Part shown: positions 18,254-25,938 of the stretch, one piece after another | How the letters are laid out: each line of letters begins with the position of its first letter | How positions within the stretch are numbered: position 1 is the stretch's first letter | Assembly: GCA_009917455.1 (NCBI GenBank) | Contig: QZDS01000011.1 | Location: forward strand, 58,991 to 122,990 | From: a bacterium 1xD8-48 | GTDB lineage: Bacteria > Bacillota > Clostridia > Lachnospirales > Lachnospiraceae | Length of the DNA stretch: 64,000 bases | Reading direction: 5' to 3' | Made by a program: the position numbers and the translations under genes | Notes under the pieces: model-generated | The model's input: the letters and a program-made list of their open reading frames with translations, nothing else | The model's database searches: none | What the model was told of the DNA's origin: nothing

Positions 18254-20056
18254 ATGATGCAGCGGATTTCGGGAAAAATCACTTATATTGCAAACAGCCT
18301 TATTACCCGTTTTGTAATCATCATGCTCCTTTTGAGTATTTTCCCTTTCCTTATCCTGATGGAAATGATTGCCGGGGAAATTACCGATATGGAAGACCAG
18401 AGACTTTATGAAAATTTCAGCGACAATCTGGAAATCATGTCCATGAATATCGACAACTGTCTTTCTTCTGTGGAAGCTCTGCATGCCGCGCTGCTTTTGG
18501 ACGACAGTTTTCTGAAAAATATTAATAACCTGGGGCCTGCCGACAGCGCTCCGCCCTTTTCCGATTTGAAAACCGCCCGGGAGATACGTTCTACTCTTGC
18601 CACTACTACTGCCAGAAACAACGACCTTTTAAACATTTATCTTTACTGGCCGGATACCGGGCGCCTTCTGATGTCGGGACACAATTCAGGCTCCGATTAC
18701 CGGTACAATGATTTATCAAAAACACCCTGGTTTACAGGATACAAAAATCCGGCTGCGCCTTATTCCCGCTGGAAGCTTACACAGGGACTCCGGTCCGAAG
18801 GAAATATTTTTTCTTCTTACAGGAACCTCATGTCCGTAATTGTCTCCTTCAATATCTCCGAAAAGACAATATCCGCGCTTCTTTCAGGTTCCAATCCTTA
18901 CAGATACGCCGACTGCTTTCTGATTGACGCGGAGGGCGCCCATATTTCCCCTGGCACAGCAGATACAAATTTGCAGGAGTATGTCTGGCGCAGCATTGTA
19001 GATAATACCCTGCACAGCAGACAGAATTTTAAATGGAATGACAGAAAATACTACCTGTGTACCTACCAGTCCGCCTACTCCGGCATCACGGTTGTGTTAT
19101 ACGCCGACGCCAGCGACTGTATTTCCACCTCCCATGGCGTTCACGCCATTGTGAAGCTTTATATGATAAACGCCCTGTTTTTAATTATTTTATCCATATT
19201 TCTGGTATATACCATATTTGTAAAGCCCCTGCTGCTCCTGTCCCATGTGATGAGACAATCTGAACATGGCAATCTTTCCGTCCGCCTTCCTGACAGAAAA
19301 ATGACAGAAATAGGCCAGATTTATCACCGTTTCAACCAGATGAATGCCAGTATCAACCAGTTAATCGAAAATAATTATATTTCCGAAATCCGAAAGAAAA
19401 ACTTTGAACTCAAGCTGCTGGGCTCGCAGATAAATGAACATTTTCTGTACAATGCCTTAGACGCCATCCACTGGATGGCACGCCGGGAGCACATGAACGA
19501 TGTGGGAGATGCCGTGAATTCCCTTGCTGCCTTTTACCGCATCAGCCTTTCTTACGGCTATGACAAAATCTCCGTTCAAAATCTGGTTCAAATGCTTGAC
19601 AGCTACCTGAAAATCCAAAAGCTGTCGCTGGGGGACGCTCTGAGCTATGAAATTGTCACTCCTCAAGAACTGTATTCTTATACCGTTCCCAAATACCTGT
19701 TCATCCCTCTTGTAGATAATGCGATTCACCACGGCATCAAGGAGCTGGACGACGGCGTTGTATGCGTTTCCTTAAGAGAAAATTCCGGCATCCTGCGCTT
19801 TTGCGTCACTGACAACGGGCACGGCATCAGCAGTATGAGGCTTGCGCAAATCCGTACTCAGCTTGCAGGCGCAAATCCTGCGGACACAGACTGCTTTGCC
19901 CTTAAAAATTTAAACGCACAGCTGGCCCTTTATTTTAATAACCTGAAAGGGGTTCAGATTGATTCCAGAGAAGGTTTTGGCTCCTCCTTCTGGTTTGATA
20001 TGCCTGTCGCGAAACTTACCTCTGAGAAAGGAGAAATGTCCCAATGCTGCAAATGA
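18254..20056 (+). CDS. Sensor histidine kinase, YesM/LytS (HPK7) type
   Basis: A 600-residue membrane kinase: one N-terminal helix (about residues 15-38), a large extracellular sensor domain to about residue 295, a second helix, a HAMP linker (KPLLLLSHVMRQSEHGNLSVRL), then the His_kinase domain. The phosphorylated histidine is H396 in QINEHFLYNALDAIHWMA; the family normally has a Pro where this one has Glu before the His. The ATPase has an N-box NAIHHGIKE and the VTDNGHGIS G1 box. It overlaps the response-regulator gene by 13 bases. It probably senses the importer substrate or its binding protein. Confidence 0.9.
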   Translation: MMQRISGKITYIANSLITRFVIIMLLLSIFPFLILMEMIAGEITDMEDQRLYENFSDNLEIMSMNIDNCLSSVEALHAALLLDDSFLKNINNLGPADSAPPFSDLKTAREIRSTLATTTARNNDLLNIYLYWPDTGRLLMSGHNSGSDYRYNDLSKTPWFTGYKNPAAPYSRWKLTQGLRSEGNIFSSYRNLMSVIVSFNISEKTISALLSGSNPYRYADCFLIDAEGAHISPGTADTNLQEYVWRSIVDNTLHSRQNFKWNDRKYYLCTYQSAYSGITVVLYADASDCISTSHGVHAIVKLYMINALFLIILSIFLVYTIFVKPLLLLSHVMRQSEHGNLSVRLPDRKMTEIGQIYHRFNQMNASINQLIENNYISEIRKKNFELKLLGSQINEHFLYNALDAIHWMARREHMNDVGDAVNSLAAFYRISLSYGYDKISVQNLVQMLDSYLKIQKLSLGDALSYEIVTPQELYSYTVPKYLFIPLVDNAIHHGIKELDDGVVCVSLRENSGILRFCVTDNGHGISSMRLAQIRTQLAGANPADTDCFALKNLNAQLALYFNNLKGVQIDSREGFGSSFWFDMPVAKLTSEKGEMSQCCK

Positions 20057-21702
20057 TTATTGCTGACGACGACCGCCTGATACGGGAAAGCCTAAGCCGA
20101 CTGATTGACTGGGAAAACTATGGGATTTTTGTTGCCGCCGTGGCCAGAACCGGCGAGGAAGCGCTCTGTCAGGTCCTTTCCCTGCGCCCGGATATTCTTC
20201 TGACAGATATAGAAATGCCCCACATGACCGGCACTCAGCTCCTTAAGAGGCTCCGTCAGGAAAATATTCCATGCGAAGTCATCTTTTTAAGCGCCTACAG
20301 CAACTTCTCCTATGCGCAGGAAGCAGTGCGCTACGGCGCTTTCAACTATCTTTTAAAACCGGTGGATGAAACGCAGCTCATAAATACCGTTACCCGCTGC
20401 CGCAACCAGATTCTTATAAGAAAGAACGAACAGCAGCTTATTTCCCAGGATAAACAGATTTATACCATGGCCTACACTAACGGGCTGAAATCCCTGATTT
20501 TGCAAAGCAGCAAGGATAACGGCAGCCTTGCGGACGCGCAGCTTCTGCATATCATCGGTTTTCCTCAGGATGAAAATACAGGCATCGGCGCCATTTGCCT
20601 TACAACAGGCAGCCGGGAACTTGAAGCTGTCTGTCTTGCCATGGATACAGAAAATCACGATACTGGCTGTTTTGCCATGGGCAACGAAGAACCTGCGTTT
20701 GTCCGCACTGATATCTGCGGACAAACGCCAAAAGATGCCGGGGCTTCAGAAGGAAATTTTCTTTCCGACTCCCCGCAGCTGCTGCCGCTTTCTTCCAACG
20801 AGTCCATGCTGCTTTTTCTTGCCCCTTCTTCACTGACCCGGAAGCTTGGGCAGCACATAGAGCAATATGCCCGGCTCCTGCTTCCCAAGCTGCCTCCCAC
20901 CGTCCGCATGTACGTCAGTACGGTCCATACCTGCAACCATATAGACAGGCTCTATCCTGAATGCTGCTTTGCCGGACTGCTTACAAGGTTTTATGCGGAC
21001 AACCCCATATCTCTCTTCCGGGAAGTCCATTCCCATATCGAAGATTGTAAGCCTATGCCCGGAGCCGGACAATTACTGCAATCCTTTCATGAGGACAGCC
21101 ATAATATTGATGCTGCCATGCAAAGTCTTTTTCTGTCTTTTATTCCTAATGAAATGCTTTACAGCCTCCACGATATGGAACTGTGCTGCCTTTCTCTGTT
21201 AGACGGACTTGGCCGGGAAAGCAATCCCTTCTCCTGCTCCGCAGCCGACTGGGAATCCGACTTTATGTTTTCCTTCAAAAAGGATATTCTGGCATGCGGC
21301 AGCGTAACCGCCCTGTATGAAACTATGGTTGGGATTCTCTACAGGCTTTTTGTCCATCCTGCAAAGGAAACGCCGAAATCCCGCCTGGTTCAAAAGACGC
21401 TCCAGTATATCAGGGAAAATTACTCTCACGCGACGCTGGCTGACGTTTCCGCAATGCTTTATATTTCGCCCTCTTATCTTAGCAGATTGTTTGCCTCGGA
21501 GATGGACGAGTCCTTTTCCCGCTACCTCATGCGCTACCGCATAAATATCGCCAAAGAAAAGCTCCGCAATCCTGAAGCAAAGCTTTACACAATTGCGGAG
21601 TCTGTGGGGTATTCGGATTTGGCGCACTTTTCCAAAGCCTTTAAGCTGATTGAAGGCGTATCTCCCGGCAAATACCGGAAAGAGCATGGCGGGGGAAGTT
21701 AG
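20044..21702 (+). CDS. Response regulator with AraC-type DNA-binding domain, YesN type
   Basis: A 552-residue protein. The receiver domain has IIADDDRLIRE at the start, phospho-acceptor D55 in LLTDIEMPHMTG and K at the end of FNYLLKPVDE. A long central region follows (about residues 130-445) without a recognised domain, then two helix-turn-helices of the AraC family (ADVSAMLYISPSYLSRLF; YTIAESVGYSDLAHFSKAFK). The start overlaps the kinase end, with AAAGGAG ten bases upstream. It presumably activates the divergent importer operon. Confidence 0.92.
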   Translation: MLQMIIADDDRLIRESLSRLIDWENYGIFVAAVARTGEEALCQVLSLRPDILLTDIEMPHMTGTQLLKRLRQENIPCEVIFLSAYSNFSYAQEAVRYGAFNYLLKPVDETQLINTVTRCRNQILIRKNEQQLISQDKQIYTMAYTNGLKSLILQSSKDNGSLADAQLLHIIGFPQDENTGIGAICLTTGSRELEAVCLAMDTENHDTGCFAMGNEEPAFVRTDICGQTPKDAGASEGNFLSDSPQLLPLSSNESMLLFLAPSSLTRKLGQHIEQYARLLLPKLPPTVRMYVSTVHTCNHIDRLYPECCFAGLLTRFYADNPISLFREVHSHIEDCKPMPGAGQLLQSFHEDSHNIDAAMQSLFLSFIPNEMLYSLHDMELCCLSLLDGLGRESNPFSCSAADWESDFMFSFKKDILACGSVTALYETMVGILYRLFVHPAKETPKSRLVQKTLQYIRENYSHATLADVSAMLYISPSYLSRLFASEMDESFSRYLMRYRINIAKEKLRNPEAKLYTIAESVGYSDLAHFSKAFKLIEGVSPGKYRKEHGGGS

Positions 21703-21789
21703 TTTTTTACCTGCCGCCCCTCATGGTTCATATGATACCCCTCCCTGTAATCAGCTCCGATATGGAAACAAAGGTATATCCGCCGTTTT

Positions 21790-21972
21790 TCATACAAGGA
21801 ACTGTTTTAATTCCTCTTTGCTAAGGCTTGATATCCTCACACCTTTATCTTTTGCATAATCAGCCACTTTCCTTATATTCATTTTTACCGGCATCTGGCT
21901 GAGTAATATCGGTTCGGGTGTATTTTTTAAAGATTCCAAATATCTGTTATAATTCATCATCTGTCCATTCAT
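21790..21972 (-). CDS. 60-residue hypothetical protein, overlaps upstream gene
   Basis: Starts at the ATG at 21972, where GGAGGT lies eight bases upstream inside the end of the preceding gene; it overlaps that gene by 26 bases. The protein is basic (MPVKMNIRKVADYAKDKGV, then SSLSKEELKQFLV) and looks like a small helical protein. I do not recognise it. The overlapping order, larger gene first, resembles a two-gene unit in which the products act together. Confidence 0.6.
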   Translation of the reverse strand: MNGQMMNYNRYLESLKNTPEPILLSQMPVKMNIRKVADYAKDKGVRISSLSKEELKQFLV

Positions 21973-22498
21973 AGTCATACACCTCCATTATTTTTGCAGC
22001 ATTCTCTTCATCTATCATCATCTGATAAGGATGAAGTATTCCAAGGAAATCGGCATGGAATGTTTTGCAATAATGTTCTAACAGTTCTGCATTTGCAGCA
22101 TTTCCGGTAATAGCACCGTTATAATTATATTCTACCGACTTATTAGCGGCAATCGCAAATAAATGTCCACCTACTCCTGAATATTTAGGCTCCTTCACTA
22201 ATAACTTGTTATTCTGTGGTGCAGTACACATCCACGCCACATATACAGCCTGCATATCATCACTTTTTTGCAGTGCAACCAATCCCTGGATATCCACCGT
22301 ACCGGCGACTACCAGCGCATACACTTCTACCATACTATCCTTCAACAATTCTGACCAATTAACGTACCAGCCATTTTTCTTGTTAAATTTTTGCAGGAAT
22401 GATTTCCGCCTGACTCTAAGAACTTCTGTTGAAATCAACTCTCCTGTCAGATTATCTTTAAGGCATGGCGTCATCTCGTCAATCCATACATTTATCAT
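21947..22498 (-). CDS. 183-residue protein, GNAT-like C-terminal pattern
   Basis: A soluble protein of 183 residues. The segment YSGVGGHLFAIAANKSVEY followed by GAITGNAANAELLEHYCKTF resembles the acetyl-CoA-binding part of GNAT acetyltransferases (a Gly-x-Gly turn then a helix), though the usual RxxGxG/A is only partly present. It ends in EVYDYEWTDDEL. No Shine-Dalgarno stronger than a purine stretch was seen before the ATG at 22498. Substrate unknown; the overlapping 60-residue partner suggests a conserved pair. Confidence 0.5.
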   Translation of the reverse strand: MINVWIDEMTPCLKDNLTGELISTEVLRVRRKSFLQKFNKKNGWYVNWSELLKDSMVEVYALVVAGTVDIQGLVALQKSDDMQAVYVAWMCTAPQNNKLLVKEPKYSGVGGHLFAIAANKSVEYNYNGAITGNAANAELLEHYCKTFHADFLGILHPYQMMIDEENAAKIMEVYDYEWTDDEL

Positions 22499-22747
22499 AG
22501 TTTTCTTAAAACCTCATTTCCGTCAGATATAGCTTTCTTTGACGGCACTTCGTAATCAATACTTTTCTGTTAAACCTCTATATTATTATTTTATCATATC
22601 CCTCCGGTTATTCAATCATTCTATACTCATTTTTAAGTAAATCTTTATAATTGTCTACAAATATCAAAGCATAGGACTTTCAATAATATGTTCAGGCTTA
22701 CACTTCCATGAATCCCAAGGATTATCGTTTTTATAGGAGATTTGCTT

Positions 22748-22966
22748 ATGATTGACTATTCTCCATTTTGGGCGACACTCGAGCAGTCCGCAGGAAACTG
22801 GTATACCCTTACAAATAAGCATAAAATATCAAGCAGTACTATGCACAGGCTAAAGAACAATAAGGACTTGAGCACGAAGACACTGAATGATTTATGCAAG
22901 ATATTGAATTGTCAGGTAAAGGATATCGTACAATATATACCGTCTGATACAGACCAGAAACTTTAG
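22748..22966 (+). CDS. Small XRE-family (Cro/C1 type) transcriptional regulator
   Basis: A 72-residue protein starting at the ATG at 22748 with TAGGAG upstream. It is almost a single helix-turn-helix: WYTLTNKHKISSSTMHRLKN, then LSTKTLNDLCKILNCQVKDI, the YozG-type arrangement. It ends only 35 bases before the left arm of the inversion site at 23001 and points toward it. It could regulate the invertible module or the divergent gene pair; neither is shown by the sequence. Confidence 0.75.
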   Translation: MIDYSPFWATLEQSAGNWYTLTNKHKISSSTMHRLKNNKDLSTKTLNDLCKILNCQVKDIVQYIPSDTDQKL

Positions 22967-23000
22967 AGGGATTAAAAGATATTTTTCTTGTATTTGAGTG

Positions 23001-23045
23001 TACCGCTATTTACTGTTCCCGTGGGGGAATGAGGATACGGCTAAA
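23001..23045 (+). other. Left recombination site (hybrid of attP-like and gene-derived half-sites)
   Basis: TACCGC at 23001-23006 begins a 21-base half-site ending at 23021; then comes the core TGGGGGAATGA (23022-23032), which matches the right site core TGGGGAAATGA (minus strand 25640-25630) at 10 of 11 positions. Bases to the right of the core belong to the deacetylase coding sequence. The half-site left of the core pairs with the half-site next to the recombinase stop (TAACTT-GCGGTA, minus strand 25629-25618) to give a 44-bp site with about 15 of 22 symmetric pairs. Confidence 0.7.
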
Positions 23046-23600
23046 ATTCTGGAAATTTTGAAAAAACATGACATACATGTCACGTTTTTTATGACGGGGG
23101 GATGGGTGGAGAGCTATCCTGACGATGTGAAGGCTATCCTGGCAGCAGGACACGACCTGGGAAACCACAGTGAAAACCACAAGAACATGAGTCAGTTGTC
23201 CGATGAGGAAAAAAAGGAAGAGCTGATGAAGGTACACGCGAAAGTACAGGAGCTGACAGGCTATGAAATGTTCCTGTTCAGGCCGCCTTATGGGGATTAC
23301 GACAATGCGGTGGTAAATGTGGCAAAGGACTGCGGATATTTTACCATACAGTGGGATGTAGACAGTCTTGACTGGAAAGATTACGGCGTAGACTCCATCA
23401 TCAAGACAGTGGTACAGCACAAGCATCTTGGAAACGGCTCCATCATCTTGTGCCACAATGGGGCGAAATATACAGCGCAGGCGTTGGACACACTGATTGC
23501 AACATTAAAAAATGAAGGATATACTTTCGTGCCGATTTCGGAATTGATTTATCGGGAGGGATATCATATGAACCATGAGGGGCGGCAGGTAAAAAATTGA
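23022..23600 (+). pseudogene. C-terminal part of PdaB-like polysaccharide deacetylase (disconnected)
   Basis: 192 codons in frame from the core TGG at 23022. They contain catalytic motif 2, LGNHSENHKNM (metal-binding His pair), motif 3, FLFRPPYGDYD, and the later ILCHNGAKYT histidine motif of NodB-type deacetylases. Motif 1 is absent here and lies on the other strand at 25617-25910. The only upstream start is a GTG at 22998 which would add eight codons of att-site sequence. Without motif 1 the product would not be active. The sequence is intact and undecayed, which argues that it is still under selection in the joined form. Confidence 0.85.
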
Positions 23601-23613
23601 CATAATAAAATTG

Positions 23614-23647
23614 GAGGGATTGGAAAAGTATTTTTCTTCAATCCCTC
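23614..23647 (+). terminator. Terminator of the deacetylase C-terminal half
   Basis: GAGGGATTG (23614-23622) and CAATCCCTC (23639-23647) form a nine-base-pair stem, followed by TTAATTGTTTT. In the inverted orientation it would end the intact deacetylase transcript before the 54-residue gene and recombinase. Confidence 0.7.
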
Positions 23648-23703
23648 TTAATTGTTTTAGAACTTTATGCTGAAATTCTTGCACAGCCGATAAACCTCAA
23701 AAT

Positions 23704-23732
23704 TCATAAGAAGTAACCATAAATCATATATT
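23704..23732 (+). promoter_or_regulatory. Candidate sigma-E (mother-cell) promoter of the recombinase operon
   Basis: TCATAAG (23704-23710), 14 bases, then CATATATT (23725-23732). This fits the sporulation sigma-E pattern kmATAww-N14-CATACAnT at 6 of 7 and 7 of 8 positions with exact spacing. Transcription would begin near 23739, just ahead of an AGAGGGAGTGG ribosome site at 23750-23760 and the TTG start at 23767. The match is by eye; no background frequency was computed. Confidence 0.5.
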
Positions 23733-23766
23733 GAAACAACCCATCTATCAGAGGGAGTGGAACATA

Positions 23767-23931
23767 TTGGCGAACCATGATAAACAGGCAGTTTACACCA
23801 TAGAACGCATTTTCCTCGGGAAAGTAAAAACCAGTGAATTGATTGGAAATATTGTAAAAAAGCATGAAAGAAGCTGTCAGGAAAGCATCTCTAATTATGA
23901 AAAATCCGTTGATAAATCCAATGATTTATAG
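23767..23931 (+). CDS. 54-residue basic protein, candidate recombination directionality factor
   Basis: TTG start at 23767 with GAGGGAGTGG upstream; an earlier in-frame TTG at 23731 overlaps the putative -10 and is rejected. The product starts MANHDKQAVYTIERIFLGK and is mainly helical and charged, ending KSVDKSNDL. It lies 42 bases before the recombinase in the same direction. I recognise no domain. Its position and size fit a small directionality factor such as the 58-residue SprB of SPbeta, but this is inference from context only. Confidence 0.5.
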   Translation: MANHDKQAVYTIERIFLGKVKTSELIGNIVKKHERSCQESISNYEKSVDKSNDL

Positions 23932-23973
23932 TAAAATATAATCAAGGGAAACGGTTGATAAGGTAAATTGATT

Positions 23974-25569
23974 ATGAAAAAACAATTTATTTTCAACGTT
24001 GCGCAATACATCAGATTGTCAAGGGAGGACGGTGATAAATTAGAGAGCGACAGTATCATAAACCAGAAAAAACTGATAGACAATTACCTGAACGGCAAAG
24101 TGGAATTTTCATTATATGATACATATATTGACGATGGATTCACAGGTACAAATTTTTGCCGTCCCTCTTTCCAACGTATGATTCAGGATATCGAAGCCGG
24201 AAATGTTAATTGTGTTATCGTCAAGGATTTATCCAGATTCGGCAGGGATTATATTGAAACCGGGAAGTATCTCGAACGATATTTCCCGGAAAAGGAAGTT
24301 CGGTTTATTGCCCTTACCGATAACATAGACAGTATGAAACAGGCATATGACATGCTTCTTCCCATAAAGAACATATTTAACGAGCAGTATGCTCGAGATA
24401 TTTCGAAAAAGGTTCACGCTTCTATCATTACCAAGCAAAGGAACGGAGAGTTTATCGGGGCTTTCCCCAGTTACGGCTATAGGAAATCCTGTTCGGACAA
24501 AAACAAACTGGTAATTGACGAATATGCTTCCTCTGTTGTGAAACGTATCTTTCAAATGTATATCAGCGGTTACGGAAAAATTCGGATTGCCCATATCCTG
24601 AATGACGAAGATGTCCTTTGCCCCACAGAGTACAAAAAGGTAAACGGAGATAATTACAGGAACAGTAACCGGCTGGATTCTACCTCCTACTGGACATACA
24701 GTACCATTAACCGGATATTAACAAATCCTGTCTATATCGGGAACATGGTTCAGGGAAAAACCTGCCGGCATATGCACGGTAAAGCCAGATATCAGGATAA
24801 AGAGGATTGGATTATCGTGGAGGGCACACATGAACCCGTCATTGATAAAGATACATGGAGCAAGGCACAGGAATTATTAAAACGCCGGACACGTAGTCTT
24901 GACCTGAAAAATAACATGAGTATTTTTGCCGGATTCCTGAAATGCGGTGAATGCGGGCGGGCTTTATGCAAGAAAAATTCAAGAGGCACTTTAAATTATC
25001 AGTGCGGGACTTATATCCGCTCCGGGAGCAAATACTGTACTCCGCATTATACGCCATATTCAGTTTTGGAAAAGATTATCTTAAATGACCTGCAAACAAT
25101 CATTCAGAACATTGACAACATTCAGGGAATCGTCAAAAAACAGAAAGCAGAATCTCCTGCCTTTAAACGTGTAAATGAAACTGAAAAAAAACGTCTGGAA
25201 GAAGAACTCCAGAAAAACATGCGTTTAAAAAAAGCCGTTTATGAGGATTACCGTGAAAATCTGCTGACTAAGGAAGAATTTATCAGCTACAGACAGGATT
25301 ATGCCAAAAAAGAAGATTTTTTTAAAAAACAGATAGCCGAACTTGAAAAGCATGGTGAAGAAACTGTTTCCAGTCTTCTTCAGAATCCATGGATTAAGCG
25401 TTTACTGGAAATGAAAGAAATAGAGGCTCTTGACCGTGATATCATTGTTGAAATGATTCACTCCATAACTGTCTATGAGAACCGCAAAATCCAGATTGTT
25501 TATAATTTCAGTAACGAATTGGAACACCTTTTTAATACGTTCTATTCCTCTAATGAAAATATTGGCTGA
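23974..25569 (+). CDS. Large serine recombinase
   Basis: A 531-residue protein with the large-serine-recombinase layout: catalytic domain from residue 8 with the nucleophile S16 in YIRLSREDGD and KDLSRFGRDYIETGKYLE; a Recombinase domain with IFQMYISGYGKIRIAHILND and ILTNPVYIGNMVQGK; a zinc ribbon with CGECGRALC and a downstream QCGTYIRSGSKYC; then a coiled coil (about residues 400-460) and a C-terminal helical tail. All domains are complete. It is flanked by the two inverted att-like sites, so it is the obvious candidate enzyme for the inversion. Its stop lies 48 bases from the TACCGC arm of the right site. Confidence 0.93.
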   Translation: MKKQFIFNVAQYIRLSREDGDKLESDSIINQKKLIDNYLNGKVEFSLYDTYIDDGFTGTNFCRPSFQRMIQDIEAGNVNCVIVKDLSRFGRDYIETGKYLERYFPEKEVRFIALTDNIDSMKQAYDMLLPIKNIFNEQYARDISKKVHASIITKQRNGEFIGAFPSYGYRKSCSDKNKLVIDEYASSVVKRIFQMYISGYGKIRIAHILNDEDVLCPTEYKKVNGDNYRNSNRLDSTSYWTYSTINRILTNPVYIGNMVQGKTCRHMHGKARYQDKEDWIIVEGTHEPVIDKDTWSKAQELLKRRTRSLDLKNNMSIFAGFLKCGECGRALCKKNSRGTLNYQCGTYIRSGSKYCTPHYTPYSVLEKIILNDLQTIIQNIDNIQGIVKKQKAESPAFKRVNETEKKRLEEELQKNMRLKKAVYEDYRENLLTKEEFISYRQDYAKKEDFFKKQIAELEKHGEETVSSLLQNPWIKRLLEMKEIEALDRDIIVEMIHSITVYENRKIQIVYNFSNELEHLFNTFYSSNENIG

Positions 25570-25594
25570 TGCCGGATAAGCATTAGCCAATATT
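25558..25594 (+). terminator. Terminator-like hairpin at the recombinase stop
   Basis: AATATTGGCT (25558-25567) and AGCCAATATT (25585-25594) give a perfect ten-base-pair stem with a 17-base loop; the stop codon TGA begins at the end of the 5' arm. There is no T tract beyond the ATATT, so termination efficiency is uncertain; it also isolates the att site from recombinase transcription. Confidence 0.5.
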
Positions 25595-25616
25595 ACCAGA
25601 ATACACAAAACAACGT

Positions 25617-25910
25617 CTACCGCAAGTTATCATTTCCCCAGGCTGCATCAAAGCTGAGCGCAATCTTTTTCTCCGGCGTATCCACGCAGTAAATCGGCAG
25701 TTCCCGGCCGTCTACGCTGTTGCTCACCGTCACGTTTTCCCCCGCCACCACAAGCATCCCCCGAAGTATGGCAAAAGCCGTCAGTGCAAACACGCCATAT
25801 TTTAACCCTAAAAGCACCCTCTGCCTGGCATATTCCTCTCCGCTCTGCCCCTCTTTTTTCGGAGGAAAAAGCCTTATCTTCTGTCTGATTTTTTCTATGT
25901 ACCCTTTCAT
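25617..25910 (-). pseudogene. N-terminal part of PdaB-like polysaccharide deacetylase (disconnected)
   Basis: ATG at 25910 (GGGTG upstream). A cytoplasmic basic tail, one membrane anchor (YGVFALTAFAILRGMLVV), then a short extracytoplasmic stretch and catalytic motif 1 of NodB-type deacetylases in the form KKIALSFDAAWG (PdaA/PdaB variants have Asp-Ala-Ala). Past the core TGGGGAAATGA the frame runs only NDNLR before TAG at 25619-25617, since the sequence there is the att-site half next to the recombinase. The matching C-terminal half is at 23022-23600 on the plus strand. B. subtilis PdaB is a sporulation protein; this one is assigned by motif and anchor layout. Confidence 0.85.
25618..25655 (-). 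other. Right recombination site (hybrid of gene-derived and attP-like half-sites)
   Basis: On the minus strand the deacetylase codons run into TGGGGAAATGA (25640-25630), then TAACTT and GCGGTA (25629-25618). The GCGGTA arm is the inverse of the TACCGC arm at 23001-23006. The same dinucleotide position in both cores would let strand exchange keep the deacetylase frame. Confidence 0.7.
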
Positions 25911-25938
25911 AAAAAGCACCCGTTATTGTTATTGCTAC

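Larger units (their letters stand above)
23022..25640. mobile_element. Candidate invertible segment carrying a serine recombinase and half of a sporulation gene
   Basis: Two inverted copies of an 11-bp core (23022-23032 plus; 25640-25630 minus) bound a segment of about 2.6 kb. Flipping it joins the codons before the core on the minus strand (ending FDAA) to WGNEDTAKIL of the C-terminal half, giving one open frame of 282 codons, and at the left end regenerates a 44-bp dyad-symmetric site. In that orientation the order on the minus strand would be deacetylase, its terminator, 54-residue gene, recombinase, attP-like site. A simple insertion cannot produce this, since the two gene halves lie on opposite strands. 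Whether the flip is reversible or programmed is inference. Confidence 0.75.

Noticed and set aside
18200..20056. Sensor kinase as inactive because of Glu before the catalytic His
   Set aside because: The His, N-box and G1 box are present and Glu at this position also occurs in the family; not enough to call it inactive.
22998..23021. GTG at 22998 as a true start of the deacetylase
   Set aside because: It lacks a ribosome site and the resulting protein would miss catalytic motif 1; the first eight codons are att-site sequence.
25617..25637. NDNLR end of the N-terminal half as natural C-terminus
   Set aside because: The five codons are read from the recombination-site half and end a conserved domain in the middle of motif 1.
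23001..25640. Integrated element inserted into the deacetylase without inversion
   Set aside because: A plain insertion leaves both gene halves on the same strand; here they lie on opposite strands and rejoin only after inverting 23022-25640. A later rearrangement of an inserted element stays possible but needs an extra event.
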